Shown: one piece after another, positions 55,915 to 64,000 of the stretch | Position numbering within the stretch: the stretch's first letter is position 1 | Layout: every line of letters begins with the position of its first letter | Source of the DNA: Sphingomonas sp. IC-11 | Lineage (GTDB): Bacteria > Pseudomonadota > Alphaproteobacteria > Sphingomonadales > Sphingomonadaceae | Assembly: GCF_021043365.1 (NCBI RefSeq) | Contig: NZ_JAJNDU010000001.1 | Coordinates: 496,001-560,000 of the forward strand | Direction: 5' to 3' | DNA length: 64,000 nucleotides | Translations under genes and position numbers: made by a program | The notes under the pieces: generated by a model | Database searches by the model: none | What the model was told of the DNA's origin: nothing | Seen by the model: only the letters and a program-made list of their open reading frames with translations

Positions 55915-57253
55915 CGGCGACGGTCATCCCATCAATCCGCACGGTCGGTACGTTCGTCCCGTAGCGGAATTCAAGATCGTTCGCGGGGGTGAGATTAGCG
56001 AACATGTCCTTGAGATTGCCTGCGATCGTGAACTCGGCGACCGGCGAGGTGATCTCACCATTCTCGATCAGGAAACCGGCCGCGCCGCGGCTGTAATCGC
56101 CGGTGACGCCATTGACGCCCTGTCCGATCAGCTCGGTGACGTACACGCCCCGAACGATGTCGCCGATCAATGTCGCCACGGGGACGTGGCCAGCGTGCAT
56201 GTAGAAGTTGCTGGTAGTGACGCCGGGCGCACCACCTACGCCACGCGCGGCGTGTCCGGTGGGGGACATCCCCAGTTGCCGTGCCGACGCGCTGTCAAGC
56301 AGCCAGGTCTGCAGAACGCCATCCTCCACCACGGCGCAGGGCGACACCGGCAGGCCCTCGCCATCGAAAGGGCGCGAGCGAAGGCCGTGAGGGCGATGCG
56401 GATCGTCCGAGATGGCGATGCCGCGCGCGAATACGGCACTGCCCAGTGATTCGAGCAGGAAGGACGTGCGCCGGGCGATCGCCTGGCCGGAAATGGCGCC
56501 GGTGAGATGTCCGAGCAGCCCCGACCCGACCCGCGGGTCGAACACCACCGGCAATGCGGCACTTTCCATTCGAGCCGGGTTCAGGCGGGCGACGGCGCGT
56601 TCGCCAGCCTGCGTGCCGACCGTCTCTGGCGAATCCAGCCGATCGCGGTGCCGCGCCGAGTGGAAGCCGTAGTCGCGCTGCATGCCGCTACCCTCGCCGG
56701 CAATCACGCTCGCCGAAATGCCATATCCGGTAGTGGCATAGCCCCCCGCGAAACCGTGGCTGGTGGCGAGCGCCCACACGCTTCGCGACGCGCTTGCGCC
56801 GCCGCCCTCGCTGTTGGTGACGCCGCGAACCGCGCGAGCTGCTTCCTCAACCGCTAGCGCGGCTTCGCGAAGGTCGGCAGGAGAAACTTCGCCGCCGTCG
56901 TCGAGATCCAGAAGGGGCGGGGCACCGTGCATCAGGCGATCCTGTGGTGCGAGCCCGGCCCACTTGTCCTCGGGTGCCTCACGCGCCATCGCCACGGCCC
57001 GCTCGACCAGCGCGTCCAGCGCTTCGGAAGAGAGGTCGGATGTGGAGACAGTGGCCGAGCGCTGTCCGATAAAGACCCGCAGACCCAGATCCTCGCTTTC
57101 GGAGCGGCCGACATCCTCCAGCTTCCCAAGGCGAACGGATATTTCGGTGGAAGCGTCAGCAGCGAAAACGGCATCTGCGGCGTCGACCCCGGCCTTCCTG
57201 GCGCGGGCGACGATGTCTGCGGCGCGCTCTTGCGCCTGGGTCGGAGTCAGCAT
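55907..57253 (-). CDS. pmbA: TldD/PmbA family metalloprotease-like protein (TldE)
   Basis: A 448-residue protein of the PmbA (TldE) half of the TldD/TldE protease. LGLRVFIGQRSATVSTSDLS is in the N-terminal part, and LPVVFDPRVGSGLLGHLTGAI marks the middle; the C-terminal domain has GVTTSNFYMHAG and GNLKDMFANL. The partner TldD, not found in this window, carries the HExxxH zinc site; PmbA lacks it, as here. In E. coli the pair matures microcin B17 and cleaves unfolded peptides. Confidence 0.92.
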   Translation of the reverse strand: MLTPTQAQERAADIVARARKAGVDAADAVFAADASTEISVRLGKLEDVGRSESEDLGLRVFIGQRSATVSTSDLSSEALDALVERAVAMAREAPEDKWAGLAPQDRLMHGAPPLLDLDDGGEVSPADLREAALAVEEAARAVRGVTNSEGGGASASRSVWALATSHGFAGGYATTGYGISASVIAGEGSGMQRDYGFHSARHRDRLDSPETVGTQAGERAVARLNPARMESAALPVVFDPRVGSGLLGHLTGAISGQAIARRTSFLLESLGSAVFARGIAISDDPHRPHGLRSRPFDGEGLPVSPCAVVEDGVLQTWLLDSASARQLGMSPTGHAARGVGGAPGVTTSNFYMHAGHVPVATLIGDIVRGVYVTELIGQGVNGVTGDYSRGAAGFLIENGEITSPVAEFTIAGNLKDMFANLTPANDLEFRYGTNVPTVRIDGMTVAGG

Positions 57254-57350
57254 GGAAGCGACTTAGGAGGGGTACGCTTCGGTTGCTAGAGTGCAACTTC
57301 GGGTTGGCGCCGGCCAAAGCCGGAGACCGGCCGAGAAATGGAGCCGGGCG

Positions 57351-58265
57351 TTAGAGTGGTGTGCCCACGACCAGGCAGGCAAGGAACATCAGCAGCCCGG
57401 TGAAGCGGTTCGCGCGAAAGCGAGCGAGCGCGCCGGCTCCGTCGTTCGGACGGAGGGTCATAACTTGCCAGAGCAAGTGCAGCGCGGTCGGAAGAAGCGC
57501 CAGCCAGACGAGCGGATCGGGGCGATGCAGCCACAATGCACTCGCCCACAGCAGCAAGGCGGAGCCGTAGCAGATGCCGGTGCCAGCGCGGACATGGCGA
57601 CCCATCCGCAGGGCGGAGGATCGCACCCCGATCAGCGCGTCATCTTCGCGGTCCTGCAATGCATAAATGGTGTCATAGCCGATCACCCAGAAGATCGATC
57701 CCGCATAGAGCAGGAGGCCGGGCAGAGTGAGAGTGCCCCAGATTTCGAGCCAGCCGACCAGCGCCGCCCAGGAGAAGACGAGGCCGAGCCAAGCCTGCGG
57801 CCACCAGGTGATCCGCTTCATGAAGGGATAAGCGGCAACGAGAACAAGGCTCGCGACGGCAAGGATCGCGGTATCCACGCGCAATTGGAGCAGCACCAGA
57901 AGGCCGATGAGGCAGAGGATAGATAGCCAGAGCCACGCGGCCTTCACCGATACGGCGCCCGACGCAATCGGGCGGGAGCGCGTGCGTGAGACGCTTGCAT
58001 CCAGGTCACGATCCACGATGTCGTTGTAGACGCAGCCCGCGCCGCGCATCGCAATGCTGCCGAGCAGAAGCCAGCAGACCAGCGGCCAGCGCGCGATCGC
58101 GCCGCCTGCCAGAGCGACCGCCCACGCACCCGGCCAGAACAGCAGCCACCAGCCAATCGGTCGATCGAAGCGGGCGAGCAAGGCAAACGGGCGAATGCTG
58201 GCCGGCAGGGCGGCGACGAGGCCGCGGTGCTCGCTGTCCGGCGTAATGTCTGGAGCGGTCGTCAC
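57351..58265 (-). CDS. ubiA: 4-hydroxybenzoate polyprenyltransferase
   Basis: An integral membrane prenyltransferase of about 304 residues in ubiquinone synthesis. First Asp motif NDIVDRDLDASVSRTRSRP and second YALQDREDDALIGVRS bind Mg-polyprenyl diphosphate. LLARFDRPIGWWLLFWPGAW is the N-terminal signature. GTG 58265 has AGGA four bases ahead; a GTG at 58301 gives 12 more residues without such a site. Eight or nine hydrophobic helices are visible. Confidence 0.94.
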   Translation of the reverse strand: MTTAPDITPDSEHRGLVAALPASIRPFALLARFDRPIGWWLLFWPGAWAVALAGGAIARWPLVCWLLLGSIAMRGAGCVYNDIVDRDLDASVSRTRSRPIASGAVSVKAAWLWLSILCLIGLLVLLQLRVDTAILAVASLVLVAAYPFMKRITWWPQAWLGLVFSWAALVGWLEIWGTLTLPGLLLYAGSIFWVIGYDTIYALQDREDDALIGVRSSALRMGRHVRAGTGICYGSALLLWASALWLHRPDPLVWLALLPTALHLLWQVMTLRPNDGAGALARFRANRFTGLLMFLACLVVGTPL

Positions 58266-58409
58266 CCGTCCTGCGTACCGCCGCTGCCGTGGTTTCGCCA
58301 CAGCGCTTTGTTACAAGCTGCGGTGAGGCCTTTCTCCCCGAGGCGCGGTTAGACCGCGCAGGTGGTGGGATCGGGAAGCATTTGACACCAGCGGAGTTAA
58401 GCAAAGGCT

Positions 58410-58817
58410 ATGTCAGTGATGCGCGTTTCCCTAGCTGCCGCCCTCGTGCTTGTTGCGATGCCGGCCAGTGCACAGCGCGCAAGCGGGTGGGAAGGCACCT
58501 GGCGCAATGCCGCCGATAGCGTGCGGATCAAGGTTGCCCGTTGCGGCCGGGGGCTTTGCGGCACCGTAATTCAGGCGTCCGCCAAGGCCAAGGCGGACGC
58601 GGCGGCGGGCGGCACGGATCAACTCGTCGGCACCCAATTGTTCCACGACTTCCGCGAGGGAGAGGATGGATTGTGGTACGGCGAGGTCTATGTGCCGGAC
58701 ATCGGACAGACTTTCGACGGCACGATTGAGCAGGTTGATCGCGATACGATCGTCGGCACCGGCTGCCTGTTTGGAAACTTCGGCTGCAAATCACAGACTT
58801 GGCGACGCGTGCGCTGA
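58410..58817 (+). CDS. DUF2147 family secreted protein
   Basis: A 135-residue protein with a signal peptide (SLAAALVLVAMPASA before QRASGW). The mature part starts WEGTWRNAADSVRIKVARC, then CGTVIQAS, and ends GTGCLFGNFGCKSQTWRRV, matching DUF2147: a small beta-barrel with conserved Trp and Cys. Its job is unknown. It precedes the membrane peptide and rsmE with stop/start spacing of zero to one base. Confidence 0.85.
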   Translation: MSVMRVSLAAALVLVAMPASAQRASGWEGTWRNAADSVRIKVARCGRGLCGTVIQASAKAKADAAAGGTDQLVGTQLFHDFREGEDGLWYGEVYVPDIGQTFDGTIEQVDRDTIVGTGCLFGNFGCKSQTWRRVR

Positions 58818-58991
58818 ATGATTCACCTGTCCGTCGCCATCGGCCGCTTCGTAGAGGCGCTGTTCTACGCTATCCTCCGCGTGGCGGGGGTGGTGACGGG
58901 AATCGTGCTGCTTGTTGCATTTGCCGGGCTGATCCTGTTCCTCATCGCCCGCTGGCTGATCGCACGTGGGCGGCGTAAGGGCCCGCGCTGA
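58818..58991 (+). CDS. 57-residue single-pass membrane peptide, unknown
   Basis: This ORF is shorter than the usual length cut-off. Its ATG directly follows the DUF2147 TGA, and its own TGA overlaps the rsmE ATG (TGATG). The product begins IHLSVAIGRFVEALFYAIL and has a hydrophobic run (VVTGIVLLVAFAGLILFLIA) ending RWLIARGRRKGPR, a positive C terminus that suggests a cytosolic tail. Packing between the two genes and composition typical of coding DNA argue that it is real. No family is recognised. Confidence 0.7.
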   Translation: MIHLSVAIGRFVEALFYAILRVAGVVTGIVLLVAFAGLILFLIARWLIARGRRKGPR

Positions 58992-59725
58992 TGATAGCCA
59001 CTCCTGCCTGGCCGCCGCGGTCGACCCCCCGCTTGTTCGTGGATCAGCCATTGGCGGCCGGCCCGCTGCGGATCGAAGGACCTCAGGCGCATTATCTCGC
59101 CAGCGTGATGCGCGTGAGGGCGGGCGACCCCGTGCGGCTGTTCGATGACATAACGGGCGAGTGGTTGGCAGTCGTGGCCGCTACGAGCCGGCGCGATGTT
59201 GCGCTGGACGTTACGGAGCAGCTGGCGGCGCGTGAAGCGGTGCCCGACCTGTGGCTGGTCGCGGCGCCGTTGAAGAAAGGGCGGGTAGACTGGATGGCGG
59301 AGAAGGCGTGCGAGCTAGGCGTCGCCCGTCTCGTCCCTGTCATCACGCACCGAACGGTCGTGGATCGTCCCAAAGTAGAACGGCTGCGCGCCCATATGAT
59401 CGAGGCGGCGGAGCAATGCGGACGTACCGCGTTGCCGATGGTGACCGAGCCATTGAAGCTTCCGGCGCTGCTGCGCGGCTGGCCCGTTGAGCGCTCCCTG
59501 TATTTCGCCGATGAGCTTGGTGGGGCGCCCGCGCGCGAGGTGATGAAGCCCGGTCCGGCGGCCATTCTGATCGGGCCGGAAGGCGGGTTCGACGAGGCCG
59601 AGCGCGAGGCAATCCGCGCCTTGCCGCAGGCGGTGGGCATGGGGCTGGGGCCGCGGATTCTGCGTGCCGATACCGCCGCTGCAGCCGCGGTGGCAATCTG
59701 GATGGCAAACGCCGGCGACTGGTGA
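58991..59725 (+). CDS. rsmE: 16S rRNA (uracil(1498)-N3)-methyltransferase RsmE
   Basis: A 244-residue SPOUT methyltransferase. The PUA-like N-terminal part (GPQAHYLASVMRVRAGDPVRLFD) binds rRNA; the knotted C-terminal part has LIGPEGGFDEAEREAI and GLGPRILRADTAAAAAVAIW, the SAM site. It methylates N3 of U1498 in 16S rRNA. Translationally coupled to the preceding membrane peptide by TGATG. Confidence 0.95.
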   Translation: MIATPAWPPRSTPRLFVDQPLAAGPLRIEGPQAHYLASVMRVRAGDPVRLFDDITGEWLAVVAATSRRDVALDVTEQLAAREAVPDLWLVAAPLKKGRVDWMAEKACELGVARLVPVITHRTVVDRPKVERLRAHMIEAAEQCGRTALPMVTEPLKLPALLRGWPVERSLYFADELGGAPAREVMKPGPAAILIGPEGGFDEAEREAIRALPQAVGMGLGPRILRADTAAAAAVAIWMANAGDW

Positions 59726-59783
59726 AGGGTGACCGCTGCCGGAGCATCTAGCACCGTCAGCAATCCCCCATTAAGGCCGCGCC

Positions 59784-61157
59784 ATGACGACCAAAACCGT
59801 TTCAGACAGCAACTCGCCTGTTATCGAGTCGCGCGACCAGCTGATTGCCAGTTTTGCGCGTGGCGAGAAGCCGAAGGAACGGTGGCGGATCGGCACCGAG
59901 CATGAGAAGTTCGTCTATGCCCGGAATGATCATCATGCGCCCAGCTGGGACGAGACGGGCGGCATTCGGGCGTTGCTTACCGAGTTGCAGCAGCACGGCT
60001 GGCGACCGGTCGAGGAAAACGGCAAGTTGATCGCGCTGACTGGCGCCGATGGGTCAGTCAGCCTGGAGCCCGCCGGCCAGTTCGAGCTGTCCGGCGCGCC
60101 GCTCGAGAACCTGCATGAGACGTGCGCGGAGACTGGGCGTCATCTGGATCAGGTGAAGGCCGCGGGCGAGAAGCTGGGCATCGGCTTCCTCGGTCTTGGC
60201 ATGTGGCCGGACAAGACGCGGGCCGAGCTGCCGATCATGCCCAAGGGCCGCTATGCCATCATGCTGCGTCATATGCCGCGGGTGGGCAGCATGGGCCTCG
60301 ATATGATGCTGCGCACCTGCACGATCCAAGTGAACCTGGATTATGCGAGCGAAGCGGACATGGCGCAGAAATTCCGCGTCGGCCTGGCGCTTCAGCCGCT
60401 GGCAACCGCGCTGTTTGCCAACTCACCGTTCACTGAGGGAAAGCCCAACGGCTATCTCAGTTATCGAAGCCACATCTGGTCGGACACCGATCCCGCCCGG
60501 ACTGGCATGCTGCCGTTCGTGTTCGAGGATGGCTTCGGCTATGAACGTTACACCGAGTATATGCTCGATGTGCCGATGTACTTCGTTTATCGCGATGGCC
60601 AGTATATCGATGCCGCTGGACTTTCGTTTCGCGACTTCCTGAAGGGCAAGCTTTCGGTCGCGCCCGGCGAACTGCCGACGCTGGACGACTGGAACGATCA
60701 TTTGTCCACCGCTTTCCCCGAAGTGCGGCTCAAGACGTTCCTTGAGATGCGCGGCGCGGATGGTGGCCCGTGGAACCGTATCTGTGCGCTGCCTGCTTTT
60801 TGGGTTGGGCTGCTCTATGATCAGGGCGCGCTCGACGCCGCCTGGGATCTGGTGAAGCACTGGACGCTCGATGAGCGGCAGGCGCTGCGCGATGCTGCGC
60901 CCCGCCTGGGCCTGGATGCGCCGGTGCCGGGCAGGGGCACGTTGCGCGACATTGCGGGTGAGGTGCTGGACATCGCCAGCGGCGGGCTGGCTGCGCGGGC
61001 GAGACTGAACAGCGCTGGCGACAATGAGACCGGCTATCTCGATCCGCTGCGGGAGATCGTGCGTCTCGGCAAAGTGCCCGCCGAGCAACTTCTCGATCGC
61101 TACCACGGCGCGTGGGGCGGCGATCTGTCCAGGGTTTATGCTGAGCAGAGCTTCTGA
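59784..61157 (+). CDS. gshA: Glutamate--cysteine ligase, plant/alphaproteobacterial type
   Basis: A 457-residue enzyme making gamma-glutamylcysteine, the first step of glutathione synthesis. WRIGTEHEKFVYARNDH starts the catalytic core; GSVSLEPAGQFELSGAPLENLHET is the Glu-binding and Mg-binding segment. RHMPRVGSMGLDMMLRTCTIQVNLDY and NSPFTEGKPNGYLSYRSHIW belong to the EgtA/plant-like class, distinct from E. coli GshA. Cytosolic. AAGG before the ATG. The two GSTs in this window would use the product glutathione. Confidence 0.94.
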   Translation: MTTKTVSDSNSPVIESRDQLIASFARGEKPKERWRIGTEHEKFVYARNDHHAPSWDETGGIRALLTELQQHGWRPVEENGKLIALTGADGSVSLEPAGQFELSGAPLENLHETCAETGRHLDQVKAAGEKLGIGFLGLGMWPDKTRAELPIMPKGRYAIMLRHMPRVGSMGLDMMLRTCTIQVNLDYASEADMAQKFRVGLALQPLATALFANSPFTEGKPNGYLSYRSHIWSDTDPARTGMLPFVFEDGFGYERYTEYMLDVPMYFVYRDGQYIDAAGLSFRDFLKGKLSVAPGELPTLDDWNDHLSTAFPEVRLKTFLEMRGADGGPWNRICALPAFWVGLLYDQGALDAAWDLVKHWTLDERQALRDAAPRLGLDAPVPGRGTLRDIAGEVLDIASGGLAARARLNSAGDNETGYLDPLREIVRLGKVPAEQLLDRYHGAWGGDLSRVYAEQSF

Positions 61158-61325
61158 TTTTCGCCAACGGACCCCGGCGTCCGTCCGTCGCGCCGGGCTT
61201 GTCCCGGCAGCTATTGGACCACAGTGGCGAATGATGCTGCGTGCGCCACGGTGTGGAGCCCTGAACAGCTTTCGGGCGACGGAGTGGGCAAGGGCCGCCG
61301 CATCCGCGGCGGCAGTCGCTTACCG

Positions 61326-61961
61326 GTGACTCGTCGCCCACATCGCATCGGTCTGCTCGGTGGATCATTCAATCCGGCGCACGGCGGCCACCGCGCGATT
61401 AGTCTGGCGGCAATCGAGGCGTTGGACCTCGATGAAATGTGGTGGCTGGTGTCGCCGGGCAATCCGCTGAAGCCCGCAGCCGGTATGGCGCCACTTGCGG
61501 CGCGACTCGCCTCGGCACGCCGCGTGGCCCGTGCTGCTCGTATTCGCCCGACCGACATCGAGGCGAGACTGGGTACACGATATACCGTGGACACATTGGC
61601 GGCACTCGTCCGCCGCTATCCCAGGCACCGCTTCCTCTGGGTGATGGGTGCGGATAATCTTGGCCAGTTTCATCGCTGGCGCGAGTGGCGGCAGATCGCA
61701 CGTACGGTTCCGATTGCGGTGATCGCACGACCAGGCTATGATGCTGCTGCCCGCGCGGCACCCGCGATGGGTTGGCTGCGGCGCTTCCAGAGGCCCGCAC
61801 GCCAGGCGAAGAACTGGACCGAGTGGAGTGTTCCAGCCCTGGTGCTGTTACGTTTCCGCCCTGACCCGAGATCCGCGACGCAGCTTCGCGCCGCAAATCC
61901 TGCCTGGCATCAGCGCTATGCGCTTCCCATATCAGCAGCCAAACCTTCCACCCAGGAGTGA
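61326..61961 (+). CDS. nadD: Nicotinate-nucleotide adenylyltransferase
   Basis: From the GTG at 61326 the product has 211 residues. RIGLLGGSFNPAHGGHRAIS is the nucleotidyltransferase start with the H-x-G-H motif. WWLVSPGNPLKPAAG and VMGADNLGQFHRW bind nicotinate mononucleotide. It makes deamido-NAD. Upstream in-frame GTGs (61224, 61284) would add residues without similarity, and none has a good ribosome site. Its TGA overlaps the GTG of the rsfS frame. Confidence 0.9.
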   Translation: MTRRPHRIGLLGGSFNPAHGGHRAISLAAIEALDLDEMWWLVSPGNPLKPAAGMAPLAARLASARRVARAARIRPTDIEARLGTRYTVDTLAALVRRYPRHRFLWVMGADNLGQFHRWREWRQIARTVPIAVIARPGYDAAARAAPAMGWLRRFQRPARQAKNWTEWSVPALVLLRFRPDPRSATQLRAANPAWHQRYALPISAAKPSTQE

Positions 61962-61963
61962 AC

Positions 61964-62359
61964 TTGCCCGTTTCCGCCAACGCCTATCGATCGTCGGACG
62001 CTGACAGCGTCGCGGCATTGCATAAGCTTGTCCTCGACAGCCTGGACGACGATCAGGCCGCCGACACGATTTCTATCCCGCTCGCCGGAAAGTCGTCGAT
62101 CGCCGATCACATGGTGATCGCCAGCGGCCGTTCGACGCGTCAGGTCGCGTCCATGGCCACCAAGCTGGCCGAGAAGATCAAGGGCGAGACTGGTCGCTCA
62201 CCGCGGATCGAGGGCCTGCCGACTGCGGATTGGGTGCTGATCGACGCTGGCGACGTGATTGTCCACCTGTTCCGCCCGGAAGTCCGCTCGTTCTACAATC
62301 TGGAGCGCATGTGGTCGTTCGGCGATGCGCCGGCTGCTCCGGTCCCCGGGAACGCCTGA
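61964..62359 (+). CDS. rsfS: Ribosome silencing factor RsfS
   Basis: TTG at 61964 has AGGAG at ideal spacing of five bases and is preferred to the GTG at 61958, which overlaps the site. The 131-residue protein carries ADTISIPLAGKSSIADHMVIASGRSTRQV and VHLFRPEVRSFYNLERMW, the RsfS/DUF143 core. It binds ribosomal protein L14 and blocks subunit joining in stationary phase. nadD-rsfS-rlmH is a common gene order. Confidence 0.92.
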   Translation: MPVSANAYRSSDADSVAALHKLVLDSLDDDQAADTISIPLAGKSSIADHMVIASGRSTRQVASMATKLAEKIKGETGRSPRIEGLPTADWVLIDAGDVIVHLFRPEVRSFYNLERMWSFGDAPAAPVPGNA

Positions 62360-62360
62360 T

Positions 62361-62783
62361 CTGATCCTGCACATTGTGGCGCGCGGGCGGATCGGGCGTT
62401 CGCCCGAGGCCGAGCTGGTGGACCGCTACCTTAAGCGAATTTCATGGCCGACTCGTGTGACCGAGTTGCCGGATCGCGGCGGCAAGATCCCGGAGGTGGC
62501 GCCTGCCATCCGCCGGATCATGCTGGATGAAACCGGCAAGGTGCTCTCTTCCATGGAGTTCGCCCGCATCCTCGAGCGCTGGCGCGACGACGGGGTGCGC
62601 GAAACGCGCTTCATGATCGGCGCTGCGGACGGGTTCGACGATGCCGAGCGTGCCGGGGCCGACTTGCTGTTGTCGTTCGGCCGCGCCACCTGGCCGCACA
62701 TGCTAGCCCGCGCTATGCTGGCCGAGCAGCTATTCCGCGCCACCTCTATCCTTGCCAATCACCCTTATCATCGCGAAGGCTGA
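62361..62783 (+). CDS. rlmH: 23S rRNA (pseudouridine(1915)-N3)-methyltransferase RlmH
   Basis: The recognisable protein starts LHIVARGRIGRSPEAELV, but the codons just before it are CTG ATC CTG, not ATG, GTG or TTG. The first CTG (62361) is one base past the rsfS TGA with GGGAA eight bases upstream, so a CTG start by reinitiation is likely. ATG 62325 inside rsfS is the alternative, giving 12 extra residues. The SPOUT motif FMIGAADGFDDAERAGADLLLSFG and TWPHMLARAMLAEQLFRA are intact. Length 140 by this start. Confidence 0.9.
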   Translation: MILHIVARGRIGRSPEAELVDRYLKRISWPTRVTELPDRGGKIPEVAPAIRRIMLDETGKVLSSMEFARILERWRDDGVRETRFMIGAADGFDDAERAGADLLLSFGRATWPHMLARAMLAEQLFRATSILANHPYHREG

Positions 62784-62789
62784 TCCGCG

Positions 62790-63941
62790 ATGCGGGTGGG
62801 GCGAACAGCGATGCTCACGGGAGCGGCGATGCTGCTCGCCAGCGCGACGTCGGCGCCCAGCCCGCTCGCAATCGAGCGCGAGCGGCTGAGGGCGGCGCAG
62901 GCTGAGGCTGCACAGGCGGCCGCCCGCGCATCTGATCTGGCGCGCCGCGCCGCTGCCGAACGGGATGCCGTTGCAAAGGCGCAGGCGGAAGAAGCGGTGA
63001 TGGGGGCGCGCATTGATCGTGCCGAGGCGACCGTCGCGGCGGCGCGGGCGCGTGTTGCAATCGTCGAGGCACTGCTGGAGCGGCAACGCGCGATCCTGGG
63101 GGAGCGGCAGAAGCCGGTAGCACGGCTGGTTGCGGCATTATCCTCGCTTGCGCGCCGGCCCGTAGCGGCGGCGATCGTCCAGCCAGGCTCGGTGACGGAT
63201 CTGGTTCATGTTCGCGCCGTACTGGGCAGCGCCTTGCCCGCAATCCGACAGGAAACAGCGGGGCTGCGCGAGGAACTGGCGCAAAGCCGCAGATTGCGTG
63301 CTAGCGCGGCACTGGCAGCTGAAGGGCTGGAGAGGAGCCGGCGGGATCTTATTTCCGAGCGCCGCGCGCTGGCGGCGGTACGGGCGCGACATGCCAGCGC
63401 CGCCGTGCAGCTCAGTCGGGATGCGCTTGCCCAGTCTGACCGCGCCATCGCGCTTGGCGAGGAGGCACGTGACATCATCGACCGGATGGCCTTGATCGGG
63501 CAGGCTCAGGCGAAGTTGGAAGAACTGGCGGCTCTTCGAGGGCCGCCGCGCTCCATCGTATCGCCCCAGCCGAGCAATTCAGCCTATCGCTTGCCGGTGG
63601 GCGGAAGGCTGGTGACCGGGTTTGGGGAAGTATCGGAGAATGGCGTGCGATCACGCGGGCTGGCGTTCGCCGTGGGAAGTCGCGCGATCGTCCGCGCGCC
63701 CGCAGCCGGTCGAGTGATCCTATCGCGGCCCTTCCGGCGCTACGGAACGATCGTGATCATCGATCACGGCGCGGGATGGAACAGCCTGGTCACTGGAATA
63801 GGCGATCCCGCGGTAAAACGGGGCGACGCGGTTGCCGCGGGCGATCCCGTTGGACGGGCCCCGAGTTCGGCTGATCCACTGGTCACAGTGGAACTGCGGC
63901 GGCAGGGGCGCCCGGTCGATATGGTGGCCGTGATCGGATGA
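62790..63941 (+). CDS. EnvC-like murein hydrolase activator (degenerate LytM domain)
   Basis: A 383-residue exported protein. After an N-terminal hydrophobic signal (MLTGAAMLLASATSA) comes a long coiled coil of Ala, Glu, Arg and Gln (about 27-240). The C-terminal 120 residues show the LytM/M23 frame (GTIVIIDHGAGWNSLVTGIGD and VKRGDAVAAGDPVG), but the zinc ligands are gone: the usual HxGxD reads RSRGLAF, and HLHFE reads LVTVELR. That is the pattern of EnvC, which activates amidases at the septum rather than cutting. It follows rlmH by six bases. Confidence 0.85.
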   Translation: MRVGRTAMLTGAAMLLASATSAPSPLAIERERLRAAQAEAAQAAARASDLARRAAAERDAVAKAQAEEAVMGARIDRAEATVAAARARVAIVEALLERQRAILGERQKPVARLVAALSSLARRPVAAAIVQPGSVTDLVHVRAVLGSALPAIRQETAGLREELAQSRRLRASAALAAEGLERSRRDLISERRALAAVRARHASAAVQLSRDALAQSDRAIALGEEARDIIDRMALIGQAQAKLEELAALRGPPRSIVSPQPSNSAYRLPVGGRLVTGFGEVSENGVRSRGLAFAVGSRAIVRAPAAGRVILSRPFRRYGTIVIIDHGAGWNSLVTGIGDPAVKRGDAVAAGDPVGRAPSSADPLVTVELRRQGRPVDMVAVIG

Positions 63942-64000
63942 ACGCTGGCCGCTCGCCAGAACCATCGATTTCGCCGGGATGACGAATTTGCCGCTCAGCC

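Noticed and set aside
63942-64000. Start of another gene at the right edge
   Set aside because: No start codon with ribosome site or recognisable protein start in the last 59 bases.

Overview
The window reads as a chromosomal segment of a GC-rich alphaproteobacterium, most likely a Sphingomonas-like member of the Sphingomonadaceae. The basis is an alphaproteobacterial GcrA cell-cycle regulator, a long FtsL with an Ala/Pro-rich tail, a FtsZ with a long variable linker, meso-DAP-type MurE, intracellular PHA depolymerase, and frequent GTG/TTG starts. No phage, IS element, CRISPR array, rRNA or tRNA was recognised.

Layout. 1-10 kb: end of a methyltransferase, two glutathione S-transferases, a dicarboxylate symporter, a YnfA membrane protein, alaS, a secreted two-repeat protein, a uracil/hypoxanthine-type DNA glycosylase, a cysteine synthase and a small membrane protein. 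10.1-29.1 kb: an essentially complete dcw cluster (mraZ-rsmH-ftsL-ftsI-murE-murF-mraY-murD-ftsW-murG-murC-murB-ddl-ftsQ-ftsA-ftsZ), mostly joined by 4-nt start/stop overlaps, with a likely MraZ operator of four 10-bp-phased GGGA boxes upstream. 29.2-40.1 kb: a TPR-SPOR envelope protein, a dGTPase-like enzyme, an ABC-2 permease divergent from gcrA, an outer-membrane barrel protein divergent from parE, and rnr. 40.2-48.2 kb: reductase-like protein with an ABC exporter, PHA depolymerase, a flavin-binding-fold stress protein, and thiolase/MaoC/crotonase genes of acyl-CoA metabolism. 48.3-55 kb: rpiA, tkt, tal, gnd and two HAD phosphatase-fold genes, a pentose-phosphate block. 55-64 kb: inositol-monophosphatase-family enzyme with pmbA, ubiA, a DUF2147 protein, a 57-residue membrane peptide missed by length cut-offs, rsmE, gshA, nadD-rsfS-rlmH and an EnvC-like amidase activator.

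How the parts fit: the dcw genes make lipid II (MurC-F, MraY, MurG, Ddl) and build the divisome (FtsL, I, W, Q, A, Z). The flanking SPOR protein and, at the far end, the EnvC-like protein probably act on septal peptidoglycan. GcrA probably ties transcription to the cell cycle, and ParE to chromosome decatenation. Most of the window is ordinary core genome. The most useful new points are regulatory sites, small ORFs, start-codon choices, an inverted pair of REP-like repeats between tkt and tal, and the two HAD genes attached to gnd.
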